Positions 36,800-48,142 of a DNA stretch of 64,000 nt are shown piece by piece (positions within the stretch are counted from its first letter, which is position 1; the number at the start of each line of letters is the position of its first letter). Below the pieces are notes generated by a model that did not search any database, was not told where the DNA came from, and saw only the letters and a program-made list of their open reading frames with translations. Source of the DNA: Rhexocercosporidium sp. MPI-PUGE-AT-0058 (lineage: Eukaryota > Ascomycota > Leotiomycetes > Helotiales); NCBI GenBank assembly GCA_020746875.1, contig JAGTJL010000029.1, forward strand, positions 372,001 to 436,000, written 5' to 3'. The position numbers and the translations under genes are program-made.

Positions 36800-39130
36800 A
36801 TAAAGTAATAAAATCGCCTAAAGAAATTAAAGCTAAACTCAATCGAGACAAGCTTAAAATGGCTGCTACTGCCTTTAAAGGAGAGAAACTAGTAAGGAAG
36901 TTTAATTATATTAAGTAAATAAACCCCGCTAATCTATTTCTAGAAATTAACGATTATATACCTTATATTTCCGGCAAAGCTTTACTTCCGGACTAATCCT
37001 TATATTACGCTAAAAGTACCGAAGGAAGTAAAACCGTATTAACTCCTTATTTTTATAAACTAGCCGTAAAATATTACGAGAAGCTAGATTACTTTAAGAC
37101 GTAAAGCTAAAAGGCGTTAAAAGCGCTAAAGTCGATTATATTACTAGAAAATCAAGAGCGATTTAAAGATAAAGATACGGCTAAAAAGCTATAAAACGCT
37201 ATTTAATTTACTTTCGGCTAATTAACGCTTGAGTTAGTCGGCCGTTATATAAATTAAATCGTCGATTTTAATTATAGCTTTTATAAAAGTATAAACAAAT
37301 ATATTAACGTAATCCAATCGAGCGCCATATACTTAAAACAGCTAGACTTCGAAATTCTAAAGCTTATAATAGCTAGCCTAATACTAAAAGGCTTGCCGAG
37401 CTCTTTTAACGCCTTTTTGTCTCGTAAATATAAGAAAATATTAAGTAATCTTAAGAATATCGATATTAACGGTCTAATTAACGACTTAATTTCGGAAGAA
37501 GCTCGTATAGGCGTTAACGCCGACCTTAATGTTAATAAAGCGTTTAAAGGCGGCAAAGGCGGTAATAAAAAGCACTGTAATAAGTGCAAAGTCACGGGAT
37601 ATTTAACGTCTACGTGTTAGGTCTTATACCCTAAGCTAAAGTCTAATAATTCGGAAAATCTGAATAAAAAGCCTAATAAGGCTAAAAAGGCTAAAGAGTT
37701 AAAAGGCGAATTAAAAACAGAGTCTATAAAAACTATTATGGCCGTATTTAAGACTTATACGCCGCTTAATAAGTATATAAGGGCTAAAAAGCTTATAAAG
37801 GCATATATAAACGACTTACCCTTACTAAAGGGTAGGTTAAATGTAAAGCCTAAAGTGCAGCTTAAACCTTTCTTACTTATGAGTACTTTTGTAAATATTG
37901 TAATAAAGGAATTAAGCGAGTCCGATTTTAACTAATTAAAGGGAGATATTGTAAATTAAGCTTATAGAACCGTTTTTAATTATAGACTAGTTCTAGACTC
38001 TGGTATTAGTAAGCATTATACGCCTAATAAGGGATGGTTATTTAATTATTAGCTTACCCTTTGCAAATCGGTTATAATTGCTAACGGCGACGTATTATTG
38101 ATATTAGGCACGGGAGATATTTTTATAAAAGGTAATAACGGCATAGAAGTAGTTATTTAACGGGTAAATTATATTCTGAGGCTAAAAACGACCTTTTTAA
38201 GCTTAAAGGAAATAATTAAGAAAGGCTAATTAATTAACTTTACTGAGAACAGTGCTTTATTAAAGCATAAAAAAGGCTAATTACAGGCTAAATGAGATTA
38301 TAACGCCTATTACGTTTAAGCGGAAGTCGATAATAACGCCCTCGAACCTATAATATATTAAGTAGACTTAAATACGCCGCTAGACCTTTACTATAAGAGG
38401 CTAGTGTATATAAATAAAAAGTCGATTCTTAAAATAATCGAGAAAAGTTATAAATTAAAGAAAATTTAATAAAAAAACGTAAAGCTAGCCGACTATAACG
38501 CTTGTAATAGCGGCAAAATGCACGTAATCGGCAGTAAAAAGCCTATGTTAGACGCGCTACCCTTGACTATATTCGATACTAATATTACGGGGCTATTTAA
38601 AGTCAAAGGACTTAAAGGAGAGCGTTATTTCCTTATTATTACGTGTAAATAATTAAGAGCTATTTAGCTATACGCTTTAAAACTCAAAGCCGACGCTTAT
38701 GACGTACTTATTGACTTCTGTAATATAATAAATACGTAGTTTAATTAAAAGGAAATTAAATTTATAGCGAATATTAAAGCTTTTAAGCTCGATAACGCCG
38801 GGGAATTCAAGTTTAATAAATAGACGTATTATTATAAGCAAAAGGGTATATATATAAATATATTAACTCTTATTCTTCTTTTTAAAACAGAATAGCTAAA
38901 AGGTTAAATAAATACTTAATAAAGCGGCTAATTAGCGTCTATAAGGCTAAGAGAATACCCTTGTTTTTATGGCCTTACTTATTATAAGGAATAACTTATA
39001 TTAAGAATCGGTTATATAACTTTATTATAAAGAAGACTCCTTTTAAAGCTTTATACGGTAAATTACTAACAATCGATTATATTCGCATACTAGGCTTTTT
39101 AACCTACGTACTTGAGAATAAAAGAGCTTA
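36800..39130 (+). pseudogene. Copia Gag to integrase, heavily decayed
   Basis: In-frame counterpart of the younger copy's polyprotein: RDKLKMAATAFKGEKL, the zinc knuckle now CNKCKVTGYLTSTC (His-to-Tyr), a protease whose DSG reads DSG but whose following residues are changed, and integrase with ERYFLII. There are many more stops than in the younger copy. The frame is broken at 39131 by the piggyBac-like element. Confidence 0.85.
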
Positions 39131-41163
39131 TCCCCTTAAAACCGATTCGCCGCGCCAGCCTGTGAAGCCTATAAGACCCCTGTAAAGAGCCCCTAGATTA
39201 AGCGAGCCTCACTAAATTTCAGGCGTATTATTACTAAATTCCTAATTTTAAGGCAAATTATTATAGTATTTAGGAAAACAATTATAATTATTATAAAAGT
39301 GACAATTATACTAGACACACCCCCATCGAGAACACCTTCGCACAGTAAAGCGACCCTTATTAACTACAATAACCTATAAAACAACACGTTTAATAGGCCT
39401 AAAGTCTCCAACTCTACTCCTTTTACAAGTCTAGCAATCCTCTTTTGTTTTTATTTTTATAAACTCGTGACAATATATAAGAACCTCTAAATCGTCTTTA
39501 AATGCACTAAAATACGACCATTTGCGAGTATCTAGTATATCCTCTCTTATAGCTATTAATGCTTTTACTAATTAATACCGAAAATCGTCTTAATTATTTA
39601 AATCGATAGTTCCGTGGTAGCTAGAATAATAAAGAATTAAATAGCAATTACTTAAGATTATTAAGAGCATAAATTAATATAAAGCTTATATTATACCTCG
39701 CCTTAGTCGTCGGTTTCCCTTATTATAATTTTATAATTAATCTCCCACATCGACAGCTTTCATATTATAATTATAAGCGTCGTACAATTAAGGTATTTAA
39801 AGCCATTTTCTAGCCTTATCTCTAAAGGGGACTCGAGAGGTTTTGGCGTTTTTAGCTGTTTATTTTGGGCGTTTTCTAAGTCGTAATACCTTCTTAACTC
39901 TATCTCATATAGTAGACATAACGAGTACAAAGGCACTATCTTTAAAACCAGTTTAATTAATTATATTCGACTCCGTTAAAAAAGCGTAAACTGTCCCTTA
40001 CGGCATAACGTTCTCTCCTTTGTCCTCTTTTTTTAAATTTATTAAATCTTATAATATACTGGAATTAATTTTATAAGTGTTAGTTACACCGAAACTAAGC
40101 TTTTAAAGGTATTTAAATAACGAAATAAATAAGAAAAAATTATCTAAATAAACGTAATATTATGCTTTAAAGAGTAATTATAATAAATATAGTACGACTG
40201 CCTATATATTATTTAATCCCGCCTTCTTCGGCTTTATAATGCCTATAGGACCGCCCTTCTTCTTAAGTATATAAAAAATCTAACGTAAAAAGAAGCCGGA
40301 TTATATAATAACTCATATTTTTAGACTAATAGGCGTAGGCTTGTTAAGGATAGTCGTAACGAGTTTAAATCGACCTTAGAACCGTTAAATCGCCTCGTTC
40401 ACAATAATATCCCGCCTAGGTTTTTATATTCACAGATTTACATCTTATATATACGTATTTAGCGGTTTTACTTATATAAGAATTAATTTAATTACTTTTA
40501 ATTTAAGGAAGTTATAATTATTTTTACCTTTTTATACGTATTTTTAATATCGTTAAATACGACCCGAAAGCGCGTTTATAAATCCATAAAACGATCTCTA
40601 AAAAAGACCTTAATAATTTTATAAAAAGAAGTAATAAGCTAAATACTTTAATAATCTCGTATTTTATTTATAGAAACGATTGTTATATAAATTAAAAAGG
40701 CAAAGTAAAAGTAAATCTCTTTAGCGGTAGTCGGTATTTATTTAAGTGGTTTTTTATCTTTCTTAAGCTTAATATAAGAGTTAGTGCTTTTAACGATATC
40801 TTAAATAATTTCTAAGGTATAATATTATATAAAAAAATAAAAAAAATCATTTAAGGATATATCCTCGGGAATGTATAGCTTAATATTAAAGTCAAGGCAG
40901 TCTAAAGGCTGAAACTTTAATCCTTTCTTTTATAAAGGTGGTGCGATAGGCCTTAAGGTCTTAGTATCGGTGGGATCGGTTGTCGTAGACTCGGGCATAG
41001 TTATATAATATTAAAATACAGAGATTTAAGTGTAAAAGTAGGTTTATTTACATTATTTTATTTATCCTAGTCCGAGCGCCTAAAGCCCCATAATAATAAG
41101 CACTTAGCGCCTTACCTTCAGCGGGTAGTCCCTGGAGCTTGGCGCGTCTCGGTTTTAAGGGGA
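39131..41163 (-). mobile_element. piggyBac-like DNA transposon nested in the old Copia
   Basis: It is bounded by a perfect 15-bp inverted repeat, TCCCCTTAAAACCGA, at 39131-39145 and 41149-41163. It splits the Copia frame exactly between the segments that are contiguous in the younger copy. The minus strand from an ATG at 40998 reads MPESTTTDPTDTKTL, then FNIKLYIPEDISL and STNSYIKLKKDKKPLK, matching the N-terminal part of piggyBac-type (DDE_Tnp_1_7) transposases. The classical TTAA target duplication is not seen at the outer edge: both edges carry TA, and a TTAA lies 5 bp inside each end. Confidence 0.7.
39500..40998 (-). pseudogene. RIP-inactivated piggyBac-like transposase
   Basis: The N-terminal ~110 codons from 40998 are readable, with stops at former glutamines. 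Further downstream only patches remain (for example ENGFKYLNCTTLIII, and a basic run near 39350). Catalytic aspartates could not be located. The family assignment rests on the N-terminal block only. Confidence 0.5.
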
Positions 41164-43330
41164 TAAGTTAGCTAATAAATCCGACAAGGGTATTTTTGTC
41201 GGTTTTAAGTCTTCTAATAATTACTTAGTTTATTTACCGAGTAAAAGAGCTGTTATAAGCTTTAAAAACGTCTTAATTAAAGAGGATTTAATCCTTAAGG
41301 ACGATATGACGGAAGAGACCGAATTCGATTATATAGTCGAAACACTTAAAGAGTTTGAAGGCGCTAGCGACGATATTACTAAGCTAATAAGTAGTATTAA
41401 CGACGAAATGCCTAATAAAGGCAATATAAGCGAAAAGTCGCCTATCGACCAATCAGAGGGCGAGAAAACGGATTTTAAAGACGAATCCGACTTATTTATA
41501 TAAGAGCTCCCTTAAACGCTAAAGGCTAATAAGAGGCCTAATGCGGCTAGCCCGAAAATGCTTAAAGCGCTTATTAAAAGACTTAAAAAGGATTATTCGA
41601 GCTGGGAGCTTAACGTCGTAATTAAAAACGCTAGTATTAGCGCTAAAGACTTTAATAACTCTTCGGAAAATCAGTTAATAATATACTTAAGCTTTAAGAC
41701 GGCTATTAGCTAGTTAAACAACTAGTTAATCGAAGAGGAAAAAGAAGCTTTTTCCGTTTATAAAGACGCTTAAAGATTAACTTCTATAGCTTTAATAAGC
41801 TCTAAAATAGACGAAGATTTAGAAAAGGAGCTAATAAAGCTACTTAAAGAGCTAGAGGCTAATAAAATCGTTATTAAACGAATTAAAGGCTTTTAAATTC
41901 ATAAGCCTAAAAGCCTTAAAGAGGCTATAGCCTCTTTATATAAAGATTATTAATTAAAAGCTATAAAAAAAGAAGTTAATTCCTTAGAAAGTCACGAGAC
42001 TTGGGAATTAGTGCTAAAAGACGTTAGTAAGGCTTATAAGCCTTTAAAAACGAGGTGAGTATATAAAATTAAAGAATTACTTAATTACTTCGAATTTAAA
42101 GTTAAATTCGTCGTTAAAGGGTTTAAGTAACTTTACGGCCTTAATTACGTAAATACTTTTATTAACGTAATAAAACAAATGGCTTGGCGACTTATATTCG
42201 CCTTAGCGGTCTTTTACGGTTAGGTTATATAAAAAGTCGATATAATTTCGGCTTTTACGTAAAGTAATATTAACGTAAATACTTTATATATAATGCCTCC
42301 CGAAGGCATAAACGCCCAAAAATACGCTAGTAAACTACTCCTGCTTAATAAAGCCTTATACGGGTTAAAACAGTCAGTTAGGCTCTGGTTTATTACGTTA
42401 AAAGAAGTCCTAGTTTAAAAACTCGGTTTTTAAGCCTTAATTACCGAGAATTATATTTTAATTAATAAGGAGTAATAGCTTATAGTCTTTATTTACGTAG
42501 ACGACTTAATAATAATTAGCTTATGCGTTAATAATATTAAATCCTTTATTAAAGAACTTAAAAAGCTCTTTAAATTAAAGGATTTAAGGTTAATAAAAGA
42601 CTACTTAAGTATAAATATTAATTATAATTTAAACAAAAGTTATATAAAGTTAAGTTAAGAGAGTTATATTAAGAAAGTGTTAGCGCGGTTTAATATGACT
42701 AATTGTAAGCCTAAAAATATATTAATAGATTTAAAGGTCAAGTTAAAGCCTAATCTTAATTAAGTTAATAAAAAGGAAATAAATTAATATTAGTAAATTA
42801 TAAGCTGCCTCTTATTTCTTACGCTAGCTATTAAACCCGATATTTGCTACTCGGTTATAAAGCTCGCTCGATTCGCTAATAAGCCTAGCGCCGATCACTT
42901 AATTGCCCTTAAAAACGTGTTTAAATACCTAAAAGGATTAAAAAAGCTAAGGCTAATTTACGAAAAAAGCTTTAATCGATATATAAGCGGCTATTGCGAC
43001 GCCGACTACGCCGGAGACATTAGTACGGCTAAATCGACTAGCGGCTTAAGCTTTTACTTAGCGAGTTACTTATTTAACTAGAAAAGTAAGCTCTAAAGTA
43101 TTATAGCTTAAAGTATGATTAAGGCCGAATATATAACTCTTAATTCGGCTTTTAAAAAGGCTGTTTATATAAAGTAGCTTTTAACCGAATTAGGCTATTA
43201 TATACAGGAACGATTCTTTGTTTATACGGATAATAACGGCACTCTTTTATTAATTAATAACTTTTAATTTTACGAGAGGACTAAATATATTGCCGTTAAA
43301 TATTATACGTCCGCGACTTTATAAATTAAG
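41164..43330 (+). pseudogene. Copia reverse transcriptase and RNase H, heavily decayed
   Basis: Continuation of the old Copia polyprotein after the insertion. It is readable as ETEFDYIVETLKEFEGASDD (41306-41503, the longest stop-free part) and then the MPPEGINAQKYA, NKALYGLKQ, VYVDDL-like YVDDLII and SRYISGYxDADYAG blocks with many stops. It ends near 43330, followed by the 3' LTR. Confidence 0.85.
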
Positions 43331-43617
43331 GCGAAATAGACTTAATTTATATAAAAGGGTTTAAACAAAAAGCCGACGGCTTTATAAAGCTAATAAATAA
43401 GCCTAAATTCATTAAATTTATAAGGCTTTTGAGACTAGCCGAATAAGGCTAAAGCAAAGGAAATAAGATTATAATTTATATTTCTTTCTTTATATCTGGC
43501 TTACCCTCCGCAAAGGGTACTTTATGTATTTACTTTATTTTTGTAAATATAAGCTCTACTTTAAAGTTAGCTTATATATAAGCTTATAAAGCTATTACGT
43601 TACTTATTAAGAGGGCG

Positions 43618-43930
43618 TATTAAATTTGACTTCGGTAACTCGTGCCGATTTTACCTTAAAATAGCCAAAGGAGTTTCTATTGCTTACGCGGCCCGGAAAT
43701 TACTTTTATATTCCGGGAAATTACGCTTGTATTTAATTACGTAGCTTATATAAGTTACGTAATCAGTTACGTAGTCGTAAAAGCTTTTAAAAAAGCTATT
43801 ATTTTATATATAACTACCGAAGAGCTCTTCTAGCTCTTTAAGTAAGCAAGCAATTAATTCTACTTTGTCTTTGATCACGTGTCCTCACCTACTGCGCTTC
43901 CTCATTCTGATTGGCTCGCCTATTCTCACA
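43618..43930 (+). repeat. 3' LTR of the old Copia element
   Basis: It begins TATTAAATTTGACTTCGG (RIP form of TGTTAGATTT) and ends TATTCTCACA. It is preceded by the polypurine-like AAGAGGGCG. Confidence 0.9.
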
Positions 43931-45395
43931 CTAAAATAGCTTATAGTTTATTAAAGCTTTAAAGGTTATTCTCGAGAAGCTTTTACCTTATAATTTACCG
44001 CTAAAAAAAGAAAAAGACCGTAAGGAAGATTAAGTAGCTCGAAGTTAATATATAAAGTATAATATTTTTTCCTTTTTTTCTTTTAAATATAATAAATCTT
44101 AGCCGCTTATAATAATTTATTTATTTATTAAAAAATAATAAGAAAATATAATAAAAAGTTATTAAGATATTATCGGCGCTTTTATTCAATATAATAATCG
44201 TTAAAATAAAAGGAAAGGAAATTGCTTAAGACCGACTTTATTATTATTTAATATCGACTTATTAAAGAAATAAAAATAAAAATAAAAAAATAAAAGTGAA
44301 AAAGAGACTTAATTAAATTAATAAAAGAAATGTTTTAATTAGCTTCTTTTTACTTCTTTATTATACTTCGAGCCTTAAAAGTAAAAAGACCGTCTTTTAA
44401 TTACTTATTTACTTTTAATTTTATATATTTATATATTTTTATTTTTTTAATATATTTTTAATATATTTATTTTTATTTTTAATAATAATTCAGAAATTAA
44501 AAAGGGTTATAAAAGATTCGTTAAAATAAAAGTATAAAAAAGGAGCAAGATTATTAAAAATATATTAATTTAAAATATAAAAGAATATTAATAAATTCAC
44601 TACGTTATAAGAATTGATTTCTATTTTATAAAGAAAGTCAGTTTTTATATTATAAAAAAAAGTCGAAAACTTATTTAAAATAATAATTATTAATTAATTT
44701 ATTTTAAAAGAATTACTTTAATTTTATTAAAATTAAAATTTATTTAAATATAATATTTAAAAAAGTAAGTTTAAGAGGCAAAAATAATATAATAAGTATT
44801 AAAAAGTATAAAAAGACTAATATAAATATAAAGAGACGCGTAAAACTTCTTTAAAAGTATTATAAAAAAGAATAATAAAGTTATTAAAAAGGAAGAAAAT
44901 AAAAATAAAATAAAATAAAAAATAATATTTAAAAGTATTAAACGAGTTAATTATTTACTTTTAAAAGTAAAGTATAAGTTACTTAATAATTACTTATTTT
45001 TACTCAAATATATTTTCTTTTAAGTATTTAAAGCTTTAAAGCTATAATATTAATTTTTACTTTTTTATTCGAGGTCGAATATAAGTTTTTTAAAAGAAGG
45101 ACGTATATAATAGGGTTGACTTCAGAAGTTTATTTGTCACGTAATTAAGTTGTATTTTACTGTATTTAAAATAGCTTTTAAGGTAATATTCTTTAAGAAT
45201 AATAATAATTTTTATTATTATAACTTTTCTTTTTTATTTAAATTATACCTCTTTTTTTTTAATAAATTATATACTTTAAATATGTAATATCTTTAATACT
45301 TATTAAATGAATATTTCCTACGTTTACCTTCCGGTACTTGCTTTACTACCTTCTTATTGTGTGCTTGGTGTTTTCCCTTTTACATTACTACTTTT
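43931..45395 (-). repeat. Dispersed repeat, inverted copy 2 (empty pogo site)
   Basis: This continuous ~1.46-kb stretch is the inverse of 12400-12600 joined to 15037-16285. At the position where copy 1 holds the pogo element, this copy reads straight through a TA (around 45196), showing the pre-insertion target. One edge abuts the old Copia 3' LTR. Confidence 0.65.
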
Positions 45396-45679
45396 AATAA
45401 TTAATATTTTTATAATTTATTAATAAAAGAAGCTAAAGCTAAAGCTAAAGATTAATAATTTTTTTATAAGAAATTTCATATTTTATAAGAATATTTATTT
45501 TATATTACGTAATAATTTATAATCAGAATTGCAATTAGTTTTACGAGCTTAATTAAAAAGGGCTAAAAAATACGAATATAAAAAATTACAAAATTTTATT
45601 AATTAATTATAGAAATATTAATTAGTAAGAGTAGTAAGTTTTAATATAAAATGATAAGCGGAATAGGAGGGTGGGACGT
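45396..45679 (+). mobile_element. Right half of a foldback-like element
   Basis: The sequence up to GCGGAATAGGAGGGTGGGACGT (45658-45679), followed by TA, is the inverse homologue of the left arm of the element starting at 45827, over roughly 280 bp. Its terminus lacks ~14 bp between the two GCGGAAT units. The left half is missing or unrecognisable. Confidence 0.55.
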
Positions 45680-45681
45680 TA

Positions 45682-45824
45682 TTATATTTTAAAGAAAAGG
45701 ACGCTGTATTAAACCTACAGTAGGTAATCTAATTGTGTAGTAAGATACTTCGCCGACTGTTCCAGTATTACATATCTAACTCGTAGTTGCTCTGCAGCGT
45801 GAGCAATTACAGTCACGGAGTACT
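45682..45824. other. 143-bp non-RIP island between two transposon ends
   Basis: Ordinary-composition DNA sits between the right end of one foldback-like element and the left end of the next. Joining its last bases (...ACGGAGTAC) to the sequence after the next element (TTAGAGCAGGAC...) continues the ubiquitin-hydrolase frame in a plausible way (EY followed by LEQDR), although a TGA lies eight codons upstream. It is probably a piece of the same gene. Confidence 0.45.
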
Positions 45825-48142
45825 TAACGTCCTACCCTACCATTCCGCCCACTCCCTTATTCCGTCTACCTTTTATACTAAAATAAGCGATTTTAAGGTA
45901 TTAATATCTCTATAACTAATTAATAAAAGTTTATAGTTTTTTTTTACATTCGTATTTATTAGCCTTTTTTATTAACTTCGTAAAATCAATTACGATTCGG
46001 ATTATAAATTATTACGTAATCTTAAATGTAAACTTTTATATATAAAAAACGCCAAAAATCACTTATTAATAACTTCTTTAATAATAAATATTTTTTTATA
46101 AACTTAAAATATATGAAGATCGTATGTAGCTCTTAAAGTTATAATAGTTTTAAAGTAATTGTATTAGTAATTATGTTTTGATTAAGTAATTAATATCTCT
46201 TATACATATTATTTGTGTAATACTTTATACTTTACTTAAATATAAAATTATTATTAATAGAATTGGCTGAAAACTCAAGAATCCTAAAATATTATATAAA
46301 ATATACCTTAAGTATAGGTCTTGAGGTTTAATATTAATTATTACAGAAGTTATTAAGAAAATAAGAAAATTTATATTTATATTAATTTATATAAAAGAAA
46401 TTCCTCAGACTTTTAAATACTTAGTTCATAATATTACCTAATATAAAATTAATATCCTTATAAAATATGAAATCCCTTATAAAAAATATTATTAATCTTT
46501 CGTTTTAGCTTATTTTATTAATAAATTATAAAAATATTAATTATTAAAAGTAATAAGTTTTAATATAAAAGAGGTAGCGGAATAAGAGGGTAGGCGGAAT
46601 AGTACGGAGATTCGTCTTAAAATTCCCGGGATTACAGGGTCTCAAAGGTCTGAGGTTCTCTTACAGGCTCTATTGGCTTATCTTTAATAAAGTATTACAA
46701 GGGAAGTCCCTTATAACGCCCCCTAAAGCGTACCAATTAATAAAAAGGCTTAAATATCGACTTAATAATATATAACGTAGCAAGAGAAAAAAAAAAGAGT
46801 AAATTTTAAATAAGGGAGCACAAAGCCCCTCTCCTTTTATATTTATTTTAACATAAATTTATGCTTGCTTATTATATATTAAATATAAGTTTCTACTTTA
46901 AAGATGATTTATATTCTTCGGATTTTAATATTAAAGAAGCTCACCCAAAGCCACGTAATTCAGACTTTAAATTAAGCTCTAATTCCGAATCCGATTAATA
47001 TAACGAGCTAGATTCTAAAGCTTTAATTAATAAAGCTAGCACTTTTAATATTACTCACAGGCTCTTTAATACGAATTCTACCTCTTTTAATTATAATTTA
47101 AACCTTTATAAACTATTTCTTTTTAAGTTAAACTTAAAATTAAAAGGAGAAGATAAAGTCAACTCCGACGAAAGCTTAGAATAAGAGGACGACGAAGAAG
47201 ACTTATAAAAGAGGAGAATATCGTTTATTACAGCGTTCTATAGCCTCCTCGTCCAATTATTACGTCCTTAATAAAGTCCCCGGCAAGAGAGCATAGTCTT
47301 GCAGCGAGAATTCAGGTTATTACGATATTAAAGCTTAATTAAACTCATTAAAAGATTAAAGAATAGACGAAGATTTCTCGTACCTCTGTATATCGATATC
47401 GTAAAATAGCTATTAAGCGAGGATAGGACCCATCCACAAATTATAAGCTTAAGGACCACCACGTAGCGAACGCTCCTAAATCTGGCCGTCCTTTTATTTC
47501 TTAAGAAGTAGTAGACGCTATAATTAAACTCGTCACCAAAAACTCTACTATAAGAGGTCTTAGTTGTCTTAACATTTCTAAGAAGTTAAAAGAAGATAAA
47601 GGCCACGAAGTATTCGCCTCTACGATTCACCGCATACTCGTCGCTAATGGCTTTTCTTTTTATAAGTTAATTATAAGGCCCGGGATTAATAAAATCATTA
47701 AAAAAGGGCGGTACGATTAATGTCTAGCCTATAAAGAATAGACCCTAGATAATTAAAAGAACGTAATATTTACAAATAAGACTTTTATATAGTTAAAAGG
47801 GGTAAGAGGCAAAAGAAGAATATAAAGGAGAGCTAATGAGGCCTACTTAAAGTATGTTATTCAGAGGCGTTAAAAAGACTTTAAGGAATTCATATTTTAG
47901 AGTACATTCTCGTATAATAAGAAAGGTCCATGTTATATTTAAAAAGCAGAGACTGCTACAGAGGCCAAAGCACGTGTTATTAATATTAACGCAAGAAACG
48001 CCGCAAAAGAGGCTATAAATAAAGCCGTATAAAAGACTAAAGAATTAAAGAAGTAAGAGGACTTCTTTATTAAGTACAAACGTTGTATGAGAGGCAGGAG
48101 ACCTATATAAAGGCATACGGAAACGAATAGCGCATATATAAT

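Larger units (their letters stand above)
35716..43930 (+). mobile_element. Ty1/Copia LTR retrotransposon, old copy with insertion
   Basis: Plus-strand copy of the same Copia family as 23851-30019, in opposite orientation. LTRs lie at 35716-36025 and 43618-43930. The body is collinear with the younger copy but is far more RIP-mutated and is lengthened by a 2033-bp piggyBac-like insertion at 39131-41163. The flanking 5 bp (GTTAA and CTAAA) are not an exact duplication. Its LTRs share the GACAAAGTAGAATTAATTG segment with the solo LTR, defining an older LTR subfamily. Confidence 0.9.

Noticed and set aside
35640..43931. Left flank of the old Copia element as the continuation of the dispersed repeat seen on its right
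   Set aside because: The left flank does not align convincingly with the corresponding part of copy 1 beyond a few bases, so insertion of Copia into that repeat is not demonstrated.
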